Positions 13,254-26,600 of a DNA stretch of 64,000 bases are shown piece by piece. Where the stretch lies: the NCBI GenBank assembly GCA_002104945.1, contig MCFH01000078.1:151785-215784 (forward strand), given 5' to 3'. The notes under the pieces are model-generated. The model was given only the letters and a program-made list of their open reading frames with translations, had not been told where the DNA came from and made no database searches. Both the position numbers and the translations under genes were made by a program. Positions within the stretch are counted from its first letter, which is position 1; each line of letters opens with the position of its first letter. Source of the DNA: Piromyces finnis (taxonomy: Eukaryota; Neocallimastigomycota; Neocallimastigomycetes; Neocallimastigales; Neocallimastigaceae).

Positions 13254-13330
13254 AAATTTAGAAAATATACATGGTGCAAATCAAGTATATTTTCTAAATT
13301 TTTGATTAATACACTAATTAATCAAAAATT
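13254..13330. repeat. Two consecutive perfect inverted repeats inside the truncated LINE
   Basis: 13254-13269 is the exact reverse complement of 13286-13301 (16 bp, 16-nt spacer). 13297-13309 is the exact reverse complement of 13318-13330 (13 bp, 8-nt spacer). The left arm of the first pair is ordinary LINE sequence shared with the copy at 63 kb; its right arm starts exactly where the alignment between the two copies breaks. Confidence 0.85.
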
Positions 13331-13606
13331 ACCAAACTCATTTTTCCATTTTAAAATCTTTATTTTAATAAATAATTTAAATAAAAATTATTATCAATAG
13401 GCCTTTTAATAAAAAGTTAAATAAGCGTGGAGATGTTAAAGCAATTAAAAACTTTTATTGGGAATATCTCAAAGGAAATTCAATCAAAGCGCAATATTAT
13501 GATGATAATAAATTTATTGAAACTAAAGATTTTATTAAATTATGTTAATTCCATAATCCAGCTATTAAATTTTTTCAGTCAATGTAATTCCAACAGTCCT
13601 ATCAAT

Positions 13607-13957
13607 AATAATGTACATTCCAAATTAGAACTTAATAAGTGGTGACTTAGGCTATGCCAAAAACACATAATATTCCTTAATCAATTTAAGTGTAAATATT
13701 AGGGGGCGGTTGACACGTGATCAAATTGACTATAAGAGGCTTAGCATTGTAGTTGTGAAATATCGTACAACGACATGCATCTAATGTACATGGATTAAGT
13801 GAGCGTCGAAGCTGAAGAAACAGTATGACAGACCAGGAGGGTCACAACCACCTAGCAATAGGAATGAGCCAACGTTTCTCTAAGAACCACCATTGGAGCT
13901 AACTCTGATCGATGGGAGAAATGCACTCGGAAGTTAAAAAAAAAAAAAAAAAAAAAA
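13607..13957 (+). mobile_element. Nested retroelement tail ending in poly(A)
   Basis: About 350 bp with much more G and C than its surroundings, ending in an A run of over 20 at about 13935-13957. The internal stretch GCGTCGAAGCTGAAGAAAC (13805-13823) and the following AGACCAGGAGGGTCA resemble the LINE's C-terminal coding sequence at 15082-15125, but the sequence before and after differs. It is best read as a 5'-truncated insert of a related LINE family, or a SINE that shares a LINE tail. No intact frame. Confidence 0.6.
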
Positions 13958-14780
<823 letters not shown>

Positions 14781-15240
14781 AGCAAATTTAGATAATTAGT
14801 TAATAATAGTAATAGTTCTAATAATCCGGTGAATATTAATGTGAATGATTATCCTAGTGTGTGTAATAAAATATTTAAATTCCTTCTTGGGGGAAAAAGT
14901 TTTAACAATATCAATTTCAATTCAATGGAATGGAAAGAACTTTGCAAGTGTCAGATTCAATCTGGTACTAACGAAGGAACACCATTCTTGACGGTAACCG
15001 CGGAACTTCTAACCAAAATCATGCCTTTTGTTATTGGCCAGCAATGACCAATGTTCAAGAGGTTTGAAGCAACATCCAAGAGCGTCAATGCTGAAGAAAC
15101 AGTAAGACAGGCCAGGAGGGCCAGCGCAACCAATGGAGATCATAATTTTGTCCCATGGCAAATTTTTGATCTTTGACTAGGTGTTCCATTGGAAGTCAAA
15201 TACAATTTAGTATATTAGTGGCTTTCTTACTTTGATTAAA

Positions 15241-16335
15241 ATTATTAGAATACATTATACCCAATTTTTATTCATTTGTGTTTGTGTTTATTTAAACTTT
15301 TTTTTTTTTTTTTTTTTTTAATTTTTATTATTTTATTTTTATTTTTACTTATAATTTTACTTAAATTAATAAAGTTTAAAAATATTTGTTGCCTTAATAG
15401 AAAAGTATATCAGGTAATTATTTAAAATCATTGAAAAAAATATATATATTATATTATTTATGCCAATAATTGAATAATGTCTAGGTTTAAAACAACCACT
15501 AAGAATATTAATACTATTAATATTAAGACAGGTCAGTAAAATTTGGCACTATTAATATAAAGTATAATTTTGCTTTTTTGAAATTATAATATGAAAAAAG
15601 CTAATTATTTTTTTTTTAATTTTGATATTATGATATTGTGAATATCTACTTTGTCATTATAATAGTTTTCCTAGTTAGGCCATCTTTATCACTATAGTTA
15701 AACAGATGTTTCTAATTGATTATTTATTACTTTTTTTTTCCTTAGTTATACCATCTTTATTGTTAAATCTAAACCGATCTCTTTATTTATTATTATTTTT
15801 TAATTAATTATTTTTATTTTTTTTACCATGATTTTTACTTCTTATGAATTTTTTTTTGTTTCTATTTCTATTTTCTTATTTTTTTTAATTCTTTTTGTAA
15901 TCAAAGTAATCAAAACTGATATATATATATTTTGTTAAATTATTCACAAAAAGTGATTTAAATTTATAAAGTTTAAAAATACATTGTCTATTTTTAATTA
16001 TTTTATATCATTACTTTCTAAATGGCTTTTATTTAAAGTTATAAAAATTAGAATAGTTTAAATTCTTTTTTTAATAAAATGAATTATTTATCATAATAAT
16101 TATATATTACTTTTTTTTTATATTTATATAATATATAGTAATAATAATAACAGAAACACAATAATAATAGCAGTTATTGTTCCAATTAATATTTTTTTTT
16201 GCATCAATAATTTAGTTAATATTAAAATATCCATTTATTCTAATGTATCCAAAACATATTTATTTGAGTGTAAAATATAAGAAATAAAAATACATGAGAA
16301 TAAAAATGAAATAAACTTTATAAGACATCAAATTA
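15241..16335. other. AT-rich region, no gene seen
   Basis: Poly-T runs and AT-rich sequence between two LINE relics. No ordered repeat or frame recognised. Confidence 0.45.
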
Positions 16336-16640
16336 AAATAAGAACTTGTTTAGTAGCACTATTCGCTATTATTAAAAAGTCCCTTGAAACCCTTTTTATC
16401 AAAATCATGCCTTATGTTATTGGTTAGGAATGAAAAGTATCGATATTGAAGAAAAATGTAGAAGACTAGCAAGGATGGTGCAACTAAGATTAATTATGAT
16501 TTTAATTTTACCTTTTAAGCTATCCAAAAAGTCAATTATAATTGTTATTTTATTTCATGTGTAATAGTGTCCTTTTTTTTATTTCATTTTTTGATTAGAA
16601 TTATTATAATAAATTATACATATTTTTTTTATCCACATAT
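16336..16640 (+). mobile_element. Old LINE 3'-end relic
   Basis: Diverged copy of the end of the LINE. ATCAAAATCATGCCTTATG with the following TTATTGGTTAGGAATG aligns with 15015-15050, GATATTGAAGAAAAATGTAG with the start of the last coding stretch near 15090, and the section around 16570-16640 with the 3' tail at 15225-15300. Substitutions and small gaps are many, so it is older than the copy at 13-15 kb. Confidence 0.65.
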
Positions 16641-16789
16641 ATTCTATTAATAAAGTTTCAGTTTTTTTTGTAGTTGTTAAAGAGTAAAGTGGAAAATAGT
16701 TTATGTATACATTTAAAAATTTAAAGTAATTGTAAATAGAAATTATATATATATTTCAATAATATTATTCATTTAATTTGGCTTTACGA

Positions 16790-18470
16790 CATATTAATAT
16801 AGATGTTTCACATATCTATTCTGTAATAGTCGTAGCACCACTATCAGGACAGGAATTTGTAAGAACCTCATTTGTAGAACCATCACTATATACATTATAA
16901 ACATAATTATTACGATTAAATTTAAATGGTAGCATTTAAAACTACTGAGTTTTCATCAACTTTAACCATTACAATGGAGTTATCACTAGTAGTGCCGTAG
17001 AAATAATTGTTAGCCCCAACATTTAAAAGATAAACCTTGGCTGGAGATTGAAGTACAGGAATATACATCATCATTATTATTTATAGAATAAACATTTTTT
17101 CTACTTTAGAACATTCAATTTCATCGGATATTGATGATTTACAATAGAATAATAACCTTTTATACCTTTATCTCCAATATTACTTTGAGTGAGATGGTTT
17201 TTATTAACAAGGTAGTAGTTTTTGTTATCTCAACTCAAACCTGATTCTACACGACATCCTTTATTTTCTATTATTTTAATTAAATGTAAATTTGATAAGA
17301 TTAAAATAAGATAATAAAATAAAAATGGTTAATCCATATAAATTTTTAAATATAAAATACACTATAATTATTATTCTTTGTTTTTTTTTTTTTTTTTTAA
17401 AAAAAATTCTATTTAAATAGGGTTAAATATTTAATCTCTATTACTTATACTATAAGATTCCAGAATCAAAACCAAAAGTACCTCTATTATAACCATTAGT
17501 ACTTTTCTTTAATGATATATTTTTATTATTTTCTTTTATACTCTGAATTTTTGTATATTTTGGCATGTTCATATATTACTATATAAAGTCGTCATATATA
17601 CAATATTTTCCTAAATCAAGAGCAATGAATTCTGAAATATTACAAGAATTATTTATTTGTACAAGAAGTCGTAATCTCTGTAGAAATACAAGTTGCACTA
17701 AAAACAATATAGTTATCAGAGTTTATAAAAACATAATTTATTGTTGTTGCTAAACTATTAATTTCAATAGAACTTGAATCAACACTTTCTCTATACAATT
17801 TATAATCCTTTGTAAAATCACCATATTTAGTACAAGATGGTTCTGATGTAATGAATGCGTTTATTTTTACCTTTTCCAATTAAATAAGTTTCATTATTTA
17901 AAATTTTAATATAACCATAAGTTTGTTTATATTGATTTTCGACACAATTTCTTAATGCATATTTTATTATATCTGATACATTTTGATCTGATACATTCAT
18001 AGTTTGAGCTATAGCATTTCTATTGAATTTAGTTAAATTAATTCTATTTGGTAATACAATGTTTTAGTAGTTATAAATAATTTTGTATTTTCGTTCAAGG
18101 CAATAATCTTATTACCCTTTATACAATAACCATTAGCAATTTGACTAACATTATAAGAAGATAAACCGATATTAACATTACCAATAGTACATTCATTAAT
18201 TATTACTTTAAATAAAAATATATAAATAATAATAAAAGATTATTAATATTATTTTATATATATGTAAATAAATTAAAATACAAATAAAAAATTAAATAGT
18301 TTATCATAATAAATACCATTATTTAAAATAAAAAAGTAGAAATATTTTCAATCAATTTTTTATCCTTTAATTCTTTTGAATTTAGAGATTATTGCACTTC
18401 ATCATATCTTTTAATTCAAGTTTTTTTTATCTTCAGTCCAATATTTAATTGGAATATTACTTAAAAAAAA
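16790..18470 (-). pseudogene. Decayed copy of the giant transglutaminase/cysteine-module gene
   Basis: Read on the - strand, 18455-18350 gives NIPIKYWTEDKK, matching NIPIKYWTDDEKLK of the first exon of the giant gene (near 37020), and then hits stops. 18208-17600 corresponds to a whole type-1 exon: after an acceptor-like AAAG it reads IINECTIGN, QIANGYCIKGNKIIAL, then KQTYGYIKILNNETYLIGKGK and PSCTKYGDFTKDYKL, closest to exon 33560-32997 of the intact gene, but with at least two frameshifts. 17340-16790 carries remnants of the short modules (LIKIIENKGC, KGYYS) and of the QSPA segment. Order matches the giant gene while most of its length is missing, so this looks like a deleted and decayed duplicate. 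The frame at 17879-17649 is only a fragment of it. Confidence 0.8.
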
Positions 18471-18505
18471 AAAAGATAAATTTACTTTAATATATTTATA
18501 TAAAT

Positions 18506-18566
18506 GAAACTAAATATATATATTTAATATAAAATTAAAATATATTAAATATATATATTTAGTTTC
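18506..18566. repeat. Perfect 26-bp inverted repeat with 9-nt loop
   Basis: 18506-18531 is the exact reverse complement of 18541-18566, with spacer AAATTAAAA. The outer ends (GAAAC / GTTTC) are not simple AT, and three further bases pair beyond one mismatch. It sits just upstream, on the - strand, of the pseudogene's first-exon remnant. It may be a small foldback element. Confidence 0.85.
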
Positions 18567-18570
18567 GTTT

Positions 18571-19618
18571 ATTAAAAATACTAAGTAAATAATATAAAAG
18601 ATATTTAAAAATATATAATTTTTAGTATTATTGGTATAGTTTATTGTCCATAACTAAATAAGAAAAAGTAATAATTCAATTGGACATTTATATAAAAATC
18701 ATGAATTAGTTGAAAATAAAAGATCAAATTACCTATATTTCAATACATTTCTTATTGTTAAAATAGTATTATAATAACTAATATGTTTTTATATAATATT
18801 TTATTTTTTTTCAATAAAATAGATAAAAAAAAAATACTAATTAATGTCAAAAGGATAATGATTAAACAAATTAATTAAAATAATTTTTCAATCGATTTTT
18901 TTTATCAAGTCTTTAAATAAAATGTTTCCTTTTTAAAACTTTTTTATAATTAAAATAATTAGTTAAATTAAACTACCATTTTAAGATTAATAAACTTATA
19001 TATAATTAATAGTGTTTAACTTTTTTTCTCTTCATTCATTTATTTTTTCAAGTTACAATAAACAATATAAATAATTAATAACATTTAATTTTATAATCAC
19101 TTTAAATATTAATAATAATTTTTTTTTTAAGAAAGATACAAATTATAAACATATATATATGTATTTTTTTTTTAAAAAAAATAAAATTTTATTATTTCTC
19201 TTTCTCTTTTTCTCTAAACAAAGTTTTATATTTATAAATTAGTGAAAATCCTAATTTAGTCACTTTTAACTTCACTTTATTCTTATAAATTACATATACA
19301 CAATGATTTAATTAAATATCAATTTAATTTTTTTTATTAAAAACTTTAAAAAAAAAAGATGGTAAATAAAAAATAAATTAAAAATTTTATGGAACATCCT
19401 AAAAAACAGGATATTTTTTTTTTTTTAAAAATTTGGAAGTAGTTTAATTAAAAAAAAAAAATAAAAAAATGGAATTATTAATAATTATGCGAAAAAGGCT
19501 ATACCATGGTTTATTAAAGGAAAAGAAATAACTAAAATAATTGGAAATATGATTATAATTTACAAAATATTTAATGATATATGAATATATATTTTATTCA
19601 TGTGTAATAATTATATAT

Positions 19619-19653
<35 letters not shown>

Positions 19654-20643
19654 AGAATATATTTTTATTAATAAGTTATTCATTTATAAAATAAGACTGT
19701 AATTCATTTTCTTTCTTCTTTCTACCTATATAGAATTTATTTAATTAAAAGTGAAATGGATAAAAAACTCTCTCCATTTTTTTTTAATTTTTTTTAATAA
19801 AACATCCTAAATTGTTAATTTTAAACAAAAAAAATTAAAGTTTTTAAACTAATCTGAGATTAATTAAAAGATTTTATTATTTTATTTTTTAATTTATTTC
19901 TTTTAATCTTTTTGGTACCCAATCAAGGAAAAAAAAAGTTACTAAGAAAGCTTTTAGGTAAAGAAAAAAAGTTTTACTATATAATATAATCTTATAATTT
20001 TATTTATAATAAATATAATGATTTAATATTTTAGTATAATTATAATATTATATATTAATATATATATATATTTTGAGTTATTCTGAATAAATTTTTATAA
20101 TATTTAAATGTTCATTCTATTTCTTAAAAGTTCTAATTTTTCATTATGATATAATAAAGTAGATTATTAACAAACATAATCGCAATAGATTTGCTAATTT
20201 TTATAACATATTAATGTATAAATAAATGAAATCATATCTATTTAAAATAAAATATTTTGCATTATAAGAATAAAATAAAAAAAAAAACAGTAATAATAAT
20301 TATAGTAATATATTAAGAATATGTATAATGTGTAATTGTATATAATATATTTATATTTTTTTATTATTTTTTTAATACGTGTTATTTAAAATTTTTTGTT
20401 ATTTTATATATTTGTTTATTAAATGATTATTAAATTGGTTATATATATAATGAAAAAAATTTTTAATGGATATTAAATAGTAAAGCAATAAAATAGAAAA
20501 AGGTTGTATAATTAAACAAGGATAAGAGAAATAATAAAAAACAATTAATAATTTTTTTAATATTAAATAATTATAAATTTATTAAATACTAAATCTTAAA
20601 GTAATATAAATATATTTATTTTCCCATTATTATTCTGTATTTA
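18571..20643. other. AT-rich intergenic region
   Basis: Homopolymer-rich DNA between the pseudogene and the 3' end of the giant gene; a T run of over 25 lies near 19621-19649. Part of it is presumably the giant gene's 3' UTR. No other feature recognised. Confidence 0.5.
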
Positions 20644-23600
20644 TTAAACCAATATAAAGAAAAGGAATATTATATTTAATGTAAAAAGTGTAGTAGTGAG
20701 GAGGGATGGATAAAGATAATGGAAAGAGGCAGCACTAATATTACATTTCTCCGGATTTTCTTCGCTCTCTTCACATTCAGCATAACCCATTTTTTCAATT
20801 GAACAAATTTTTAAATCTTTAGTTTCATGATCTAACTGAACGAAATTGTTAATACAAACTAAATTAAAATCGGCTTTCTTTTCCTCGGCATTATAGGTAC
20901 AATTTGTATAAACGCCAACTACTGAATCAAGGAAATGACGGCGTTGAAGAACAGCAGTTGAATTGTTATTATTAATAATGGCAGAAAGTGCACTTTGAAT
21001 TTCTTCAGGATATTCTTTTGTTAAAGCTACTGGGAAGTTTACAACAACCTTCTTGTTGAAATAACAATGACGAGCCATAACGTGAGTAAGTCGACCGTTA
21101 GATTCACAGTAGTAATATTGATTTTCAATGAAATAATATTGACCATGGGCACAATAATAACGACTACATTCTGTAGGTTCTAATTCTTCTGAATCATATA
21201 TACAATTATATATTTCTCCAGTTTGGGTTAAGATATATTCTGAATTCGTTATTAATTTACATTCTTCACCTGTCATTTCTTTTTTCTTTTGGCAATGATA
21301 CATTTCTTCATCTATGGTATAGTAATATCCAAGAGCTGCTTTTTTTCCCAAGGTAAAGGTGATAATATTATCAGAACTCTTTTCAATTTTATAAATATAT
21401 TTGGCGTCAGGAGAGGTAGATATTAAAGCATACCCCGAATTTTCAGGAATCTTCCACTCATTATTATTATAACGAAGTAAAAGTTTGGCTTCTTCATCAT
21501 AATAATAGCTATCATTCTCAGGTTCATACACCTTACAAATTGATTTTTCACAACCGTATATTAAAATATTGTCTATTTTCTTTCTGAAATATTGAATAGT
21601 ACTATTTGTATAACGACTTATTAAGTGATATCCGGTAGTTTCAATTCTTTCGGCCTTATTAATACTCATAGAGTATAAATATTTACCATATCCATAAATA
21701 TTTTTTGTGATGCTTGTTGCCTTAAAACATTCTCCGGTTTCATGATTTTTGATATCTTTACGAACCACTGCTAATTCCCCCTTATATGTAATACAGAATT
21801 CGCGATCATTCATATCGGCATTTGGTGTACATTTATTATTTTTAAAAATACAAATGATGTCCTTATCGTATGCAAATTTATAACCATTATAATCTGTATT
21901 GTAGACAAATATACGTTTATTGGCATCAGTAAAATAAGTTTGAGTAGTGGGTGTATCCAAAATATGACAACTACTACCATTACAACTGTATAATTTTACA
22001 TTTTCATCATTATAAGAAGTAATCTCTTTATCCTTTACAATAATATTCTTTTTGGTGTTAATAAAGTAGTTACCAGCTTCAACAAATTGGAGAACACTAC
22101 CTTTATCCAAGAGATATATATTAGATCCCACTGCGAAATAATTATCGGAATAATCATCTGTTACTTCCACACAATTAGTGATTGTCGTGGTACTTTTGTA
22201 GGTGGCAATTTTACTATCAATAACATTAGGTTTCACTACCACGTTATCAGTGGCGAAATAGAAAACAGAACGTGTTTCATCGGTGCAAATATTACCAGCT
22301 TCTAAATTGGTAGTTGCTGATTTTTTAATAGCATATGCTTGAGTGATATAACATTTTCTATTATCATATTCGCATATTGGAATAGCATCAATTTCAGCAG
22401 TGGTAAGAGCATTACATTTACCTAAAACACAACGAATAATACCATAAGATTCATTACTATCTCTGGATGAAATTTTAATTTTTTCATTATGTGGTGTTTG
22501 TAATTCTTCATTTTTTTGGAATTCATTATTATTATCAGTAATATTATCTATTGATAATTCTTTATTGACATGACTAGAATTACTTTTTAGATTGTAGAAC
22601 TCTTTTTCTACTTCATTTTCACGCTTTTTGTTTGAATCTGATATGTTTCGGAGAGCACTTCGGAAAATACCATTGGTAATACTAATGTATTTACATTTAC
22701 CATTATCTTTACAACTAATTAAAACACTTGGATTGTTGGAAATATAGAAACCAGTATTTGATTCTTCTATATCGCAATTTATTGTATTACCATTTTCTGT
22801 ACAATTAATTAAACCATTTGAATTTTCACTAGAATCAGCATTATTATAATAATTAACTGAAGGAATAATCTCTACACATAAACTACTGGATGTACATTGA
22901 ATTAAGCGTTCCTTATTATATGTTAAATAATATCCTACCTTTCCTTTTACTTCTTTACATCCTTTTTGTTTGGAACATTCAATAAGTGGATAAAAGTCCC
23001 TATTTTCACCAGCATTTACATATATGATCTTTTTTTGTGAACTAATTTCAGTAAAACTACAACTGTTTTGACCATTGCAATAAATTATTCCTGCACCATC
23101 ATGAGCTAAATAGAAACCTGTCGTCACTGTTTTTGTAGCACAAACATTATTGGAGCATTGTATTAAACTGTTCTTGTCTGAATCATAACCATTATTTTCA
23201 TAGTATGAAGTTACTTTAGATTGTTCAACTCTACATTTTGTACCTTTATTTTCACATTTTATTAAGGAGGCATGCTTCGATCTACCAGCTAAATTACTGG
23301 TTATGACATATCCAGTAACATCAGCTTGTGAAAGGTGCTTATTCTCGTTACAGAAAAGTGCCTCTTTATTTTCAGAATTATATAAGTAGGTATAAGGAGT
23401 ACATTCTGGTCGTATTATACATTCCATGTTAGTAGAATCACAATCGTATACTGTTGCATTCTCTTCATTTTTATCTGTTTCTTTCACTAATTTCCCATTT
23501 TTATCAATAACCACAACACCACTTTGATAGAAACGATTAATGGTATATTGTGTAATTTTAAATAGAATTAACATATCCTTTGTAATTCCTGGGAAGTTAC

Positions 23601-26600
23601 CGGCTAGAATGAATGAATAGGTATAGTAATTCTCTGTATTAGTAGTATATATTGCTGTAGAATTCTTTTGAGGATAGAATAATAATTTATTTTCTTTGTA
23701 ACAGTAATTACCACCAACAGCGTCCTCATCCTTCTTTGGACAATTGCCTTTTTCTGCAATACATATGCCATTGACAGTACCACACTTTATCACAGGATTT
23801 TCTGGATCACCAGCATTAACATAGTAACCAATATCAACTTTGCGAGTTTCACATCCAGTTTCTTCATTACAAATAATAGTTTGGTTGATTGCTTGATTGT
23901 AACCAGAGTTAAGATAATAACCTTGGGAGGTGAAATCTCGTTTTAATAAGCATGCTGAAGTATTACATACAATTAAGCCATATAGTTCATCTTCATTCTT
24001 ACCCAAATAATATGTTGGTCCCTTAGAAGGAGTTATTTTTTCACAAAAATGATTTGAACAGGATATAACAGCATTTACAAGACTATCAGTTTTTTCAGCA
24101 TTTACGTAATATTCGACAACTGTAGATGGCAGGTCAATACGAATAATTTTGCAACCGTCAATGTTAGTACATTGAATTAATTGATGGTTATCTTTTGCAT
24201 AATTGGAATTAAGATAATATCCAATCACATTTCTATATAATTCTGTACAAGTGATTGCTGTGGTAGTTTCATTTTCCTTACTAGAACATTCAATTATACT
24301 ATTTTTATTTAAATCGCCGGCGTTTATATAGTATTCATTACTATTCAAAGTAGGTGATGAAATAGAAACTTGACAACCATTATTTTTACTACATTTAATT
24401 AATGGATAATCCTTTTTATTACTACCATAATTTACATAAACATCCTTAGCTTGAGCATTTTGTATATTACAGGTTACTGTATTAGATGAGTAGGAACATT
24501 GAATTAAAGTATCATTTAAATGATTAGGAAGATAGTTACCAGAATTAACAAAAAACTGTGATAACTTTGAGTCAGTCACGGTGATAGTGGAAAGAATGCA
24601 ACCCTTTTCTTTATCACAAATAATTAATGGAAGTGGCGTGTTATTTTCTAGATCAACAGAACTGTTCAGGTAAACATCACCATCGTGACCATTAATAATA
24701 TCACAAATTATTTTTGCTTGTACACTTTTACAACGAATAAGGTTATTTACCAATGGATCATCCTTATTATTTATGGAATCATAGTTAACAAAATATGCAA
24801 AACCTTTAATATCTTTACTTAATGATAAAATTTCACAAGGTTTACCCTCACGGCATTGAATTAAATCACCTATATCAGAAGAATTAATATAGATACCATT
24901 ATCTTGCCCATCACCAAGTTCACATTTTATCATTTTTCCATTATTACTACATATAATTAAATCCTTAATATGTTCAATTTCATGTGGATTTTTAGTAAGA
25001 TCACTAGCATTTAAATAAATTTCATTTCTGGTGGTTAATGCAAAACTATTTCTAGCTTTACATCCATTTTGTTCGGTACAATAAATGATTTGAGAATTAT
25101 TGAAAGCATTAATATAAACATCATTATTAACGGTTGGATATATTTCACATTTATCACTACATTGAATAATAGTATCTTTAAGAAGAACAGACTCGGTATG
25201 CCCAGCATTAACATAATAAATATAATTATTAATATCTGATGTCACTGATACTTCCTTACAGCTCTCTCCTTTTTGACACAAAATAATGGGTTTATTATTT
25301 TTTGTAGCTTCGTAGGCTGCGTTCAAGTAAACATCGTCGTTTTGTGCAGATTCTACTTTACAATCAATAATAGAATTGTTATTGGTACATTTAATTAAAT
25401 CGTCTTTTAATATTTTATCATTGGTTTCATCACTATTAACAAAGTATTGTGGTTTACTAATAATGGCTGTACTAATAGTTAATTCACAAATACCATTTAA
25501 ACATCTAATTAAATGGTTTTGAGTATCAGCAGTGGATAAATAATTAGCATTTAGATAGATATGACAACCTGTTTTAAATTCATTTTTTATAATTACGCAT
25601 TGATTAGCTTTAGAACATTTGATGAGACTCATATTAGTAGTGTCACCACCATTGATATAATACTCAGAAAAAGTATCAGTTGGATTTGTAGCAGCAGCAA
25701 GACAACCTTCTTGTTTTGTACATCTAATAATTTGAGTAGCATTTGCAGCATTTAAATAAATTTGTTTATCAGAAGCTTTAGTCGTGTCTTGAGATGTTGT
25801 ACAAATTGCAGTTTTGTTCGATTTGATTTCGCATTGTATTAAAGAATCAGCAAGTTTTTCTGTTTTTCCACCATTAATATAATATTCATTTTTACCTTCA
25901 ATACTATTATTATTTGAATATGCATGACAGCCATTATCTTTTGAACAACGAATAAGATAATTTATTTTATCGTAATTTATTGTATCGTAGTTTTTATTTA
26001 AAAAGAAGGTTTCATGAACTTTGATTCCATCAATTATATTGGAAATATCTTTTGTAACACATGAAACAGTTGAAGGATTTGAGCACTCAATTAAAGTATT
26101 TACAAGAGATTTAGAGTCATAAGCACCAGCATTAACATAATATTCAAAAGAATTAGATGAAACTGTATTCGCAGTTGAAAGACATTTTCCTTCAGCACAT
26201 ATAATTAATTGGTTATTGTCAGTGCTTTTCTCATTAGTAGTAGTTTTCAAATTGGCATTCAAATAGACATCATTAGCATGTCCATCAACTTCTTTGCATG
26301 TTTCTTCACACTTGATTAAGAGTTTAATATATGTATTAGTATTATCTGACTTTAGACTTATGGTATCTCTTTCATTGTTGGTGGATGTATTTGCTGTTTC
26401 CGCATTAATATAGAAAATTGGATTATGACTACTACCAATACCACCATAGGAAGTACATTTTGTATCATAACAATGAATCAATGCTTTATTGTAACTATTA
26501 ATATATATATTATTAACAGCAGCTGTAGTAACAAATTCAACATTAGCTCTTAAGGTAACAGAATTCTTTTCCTTTCCAGATTGAGGTGAAGAGACAGAAT

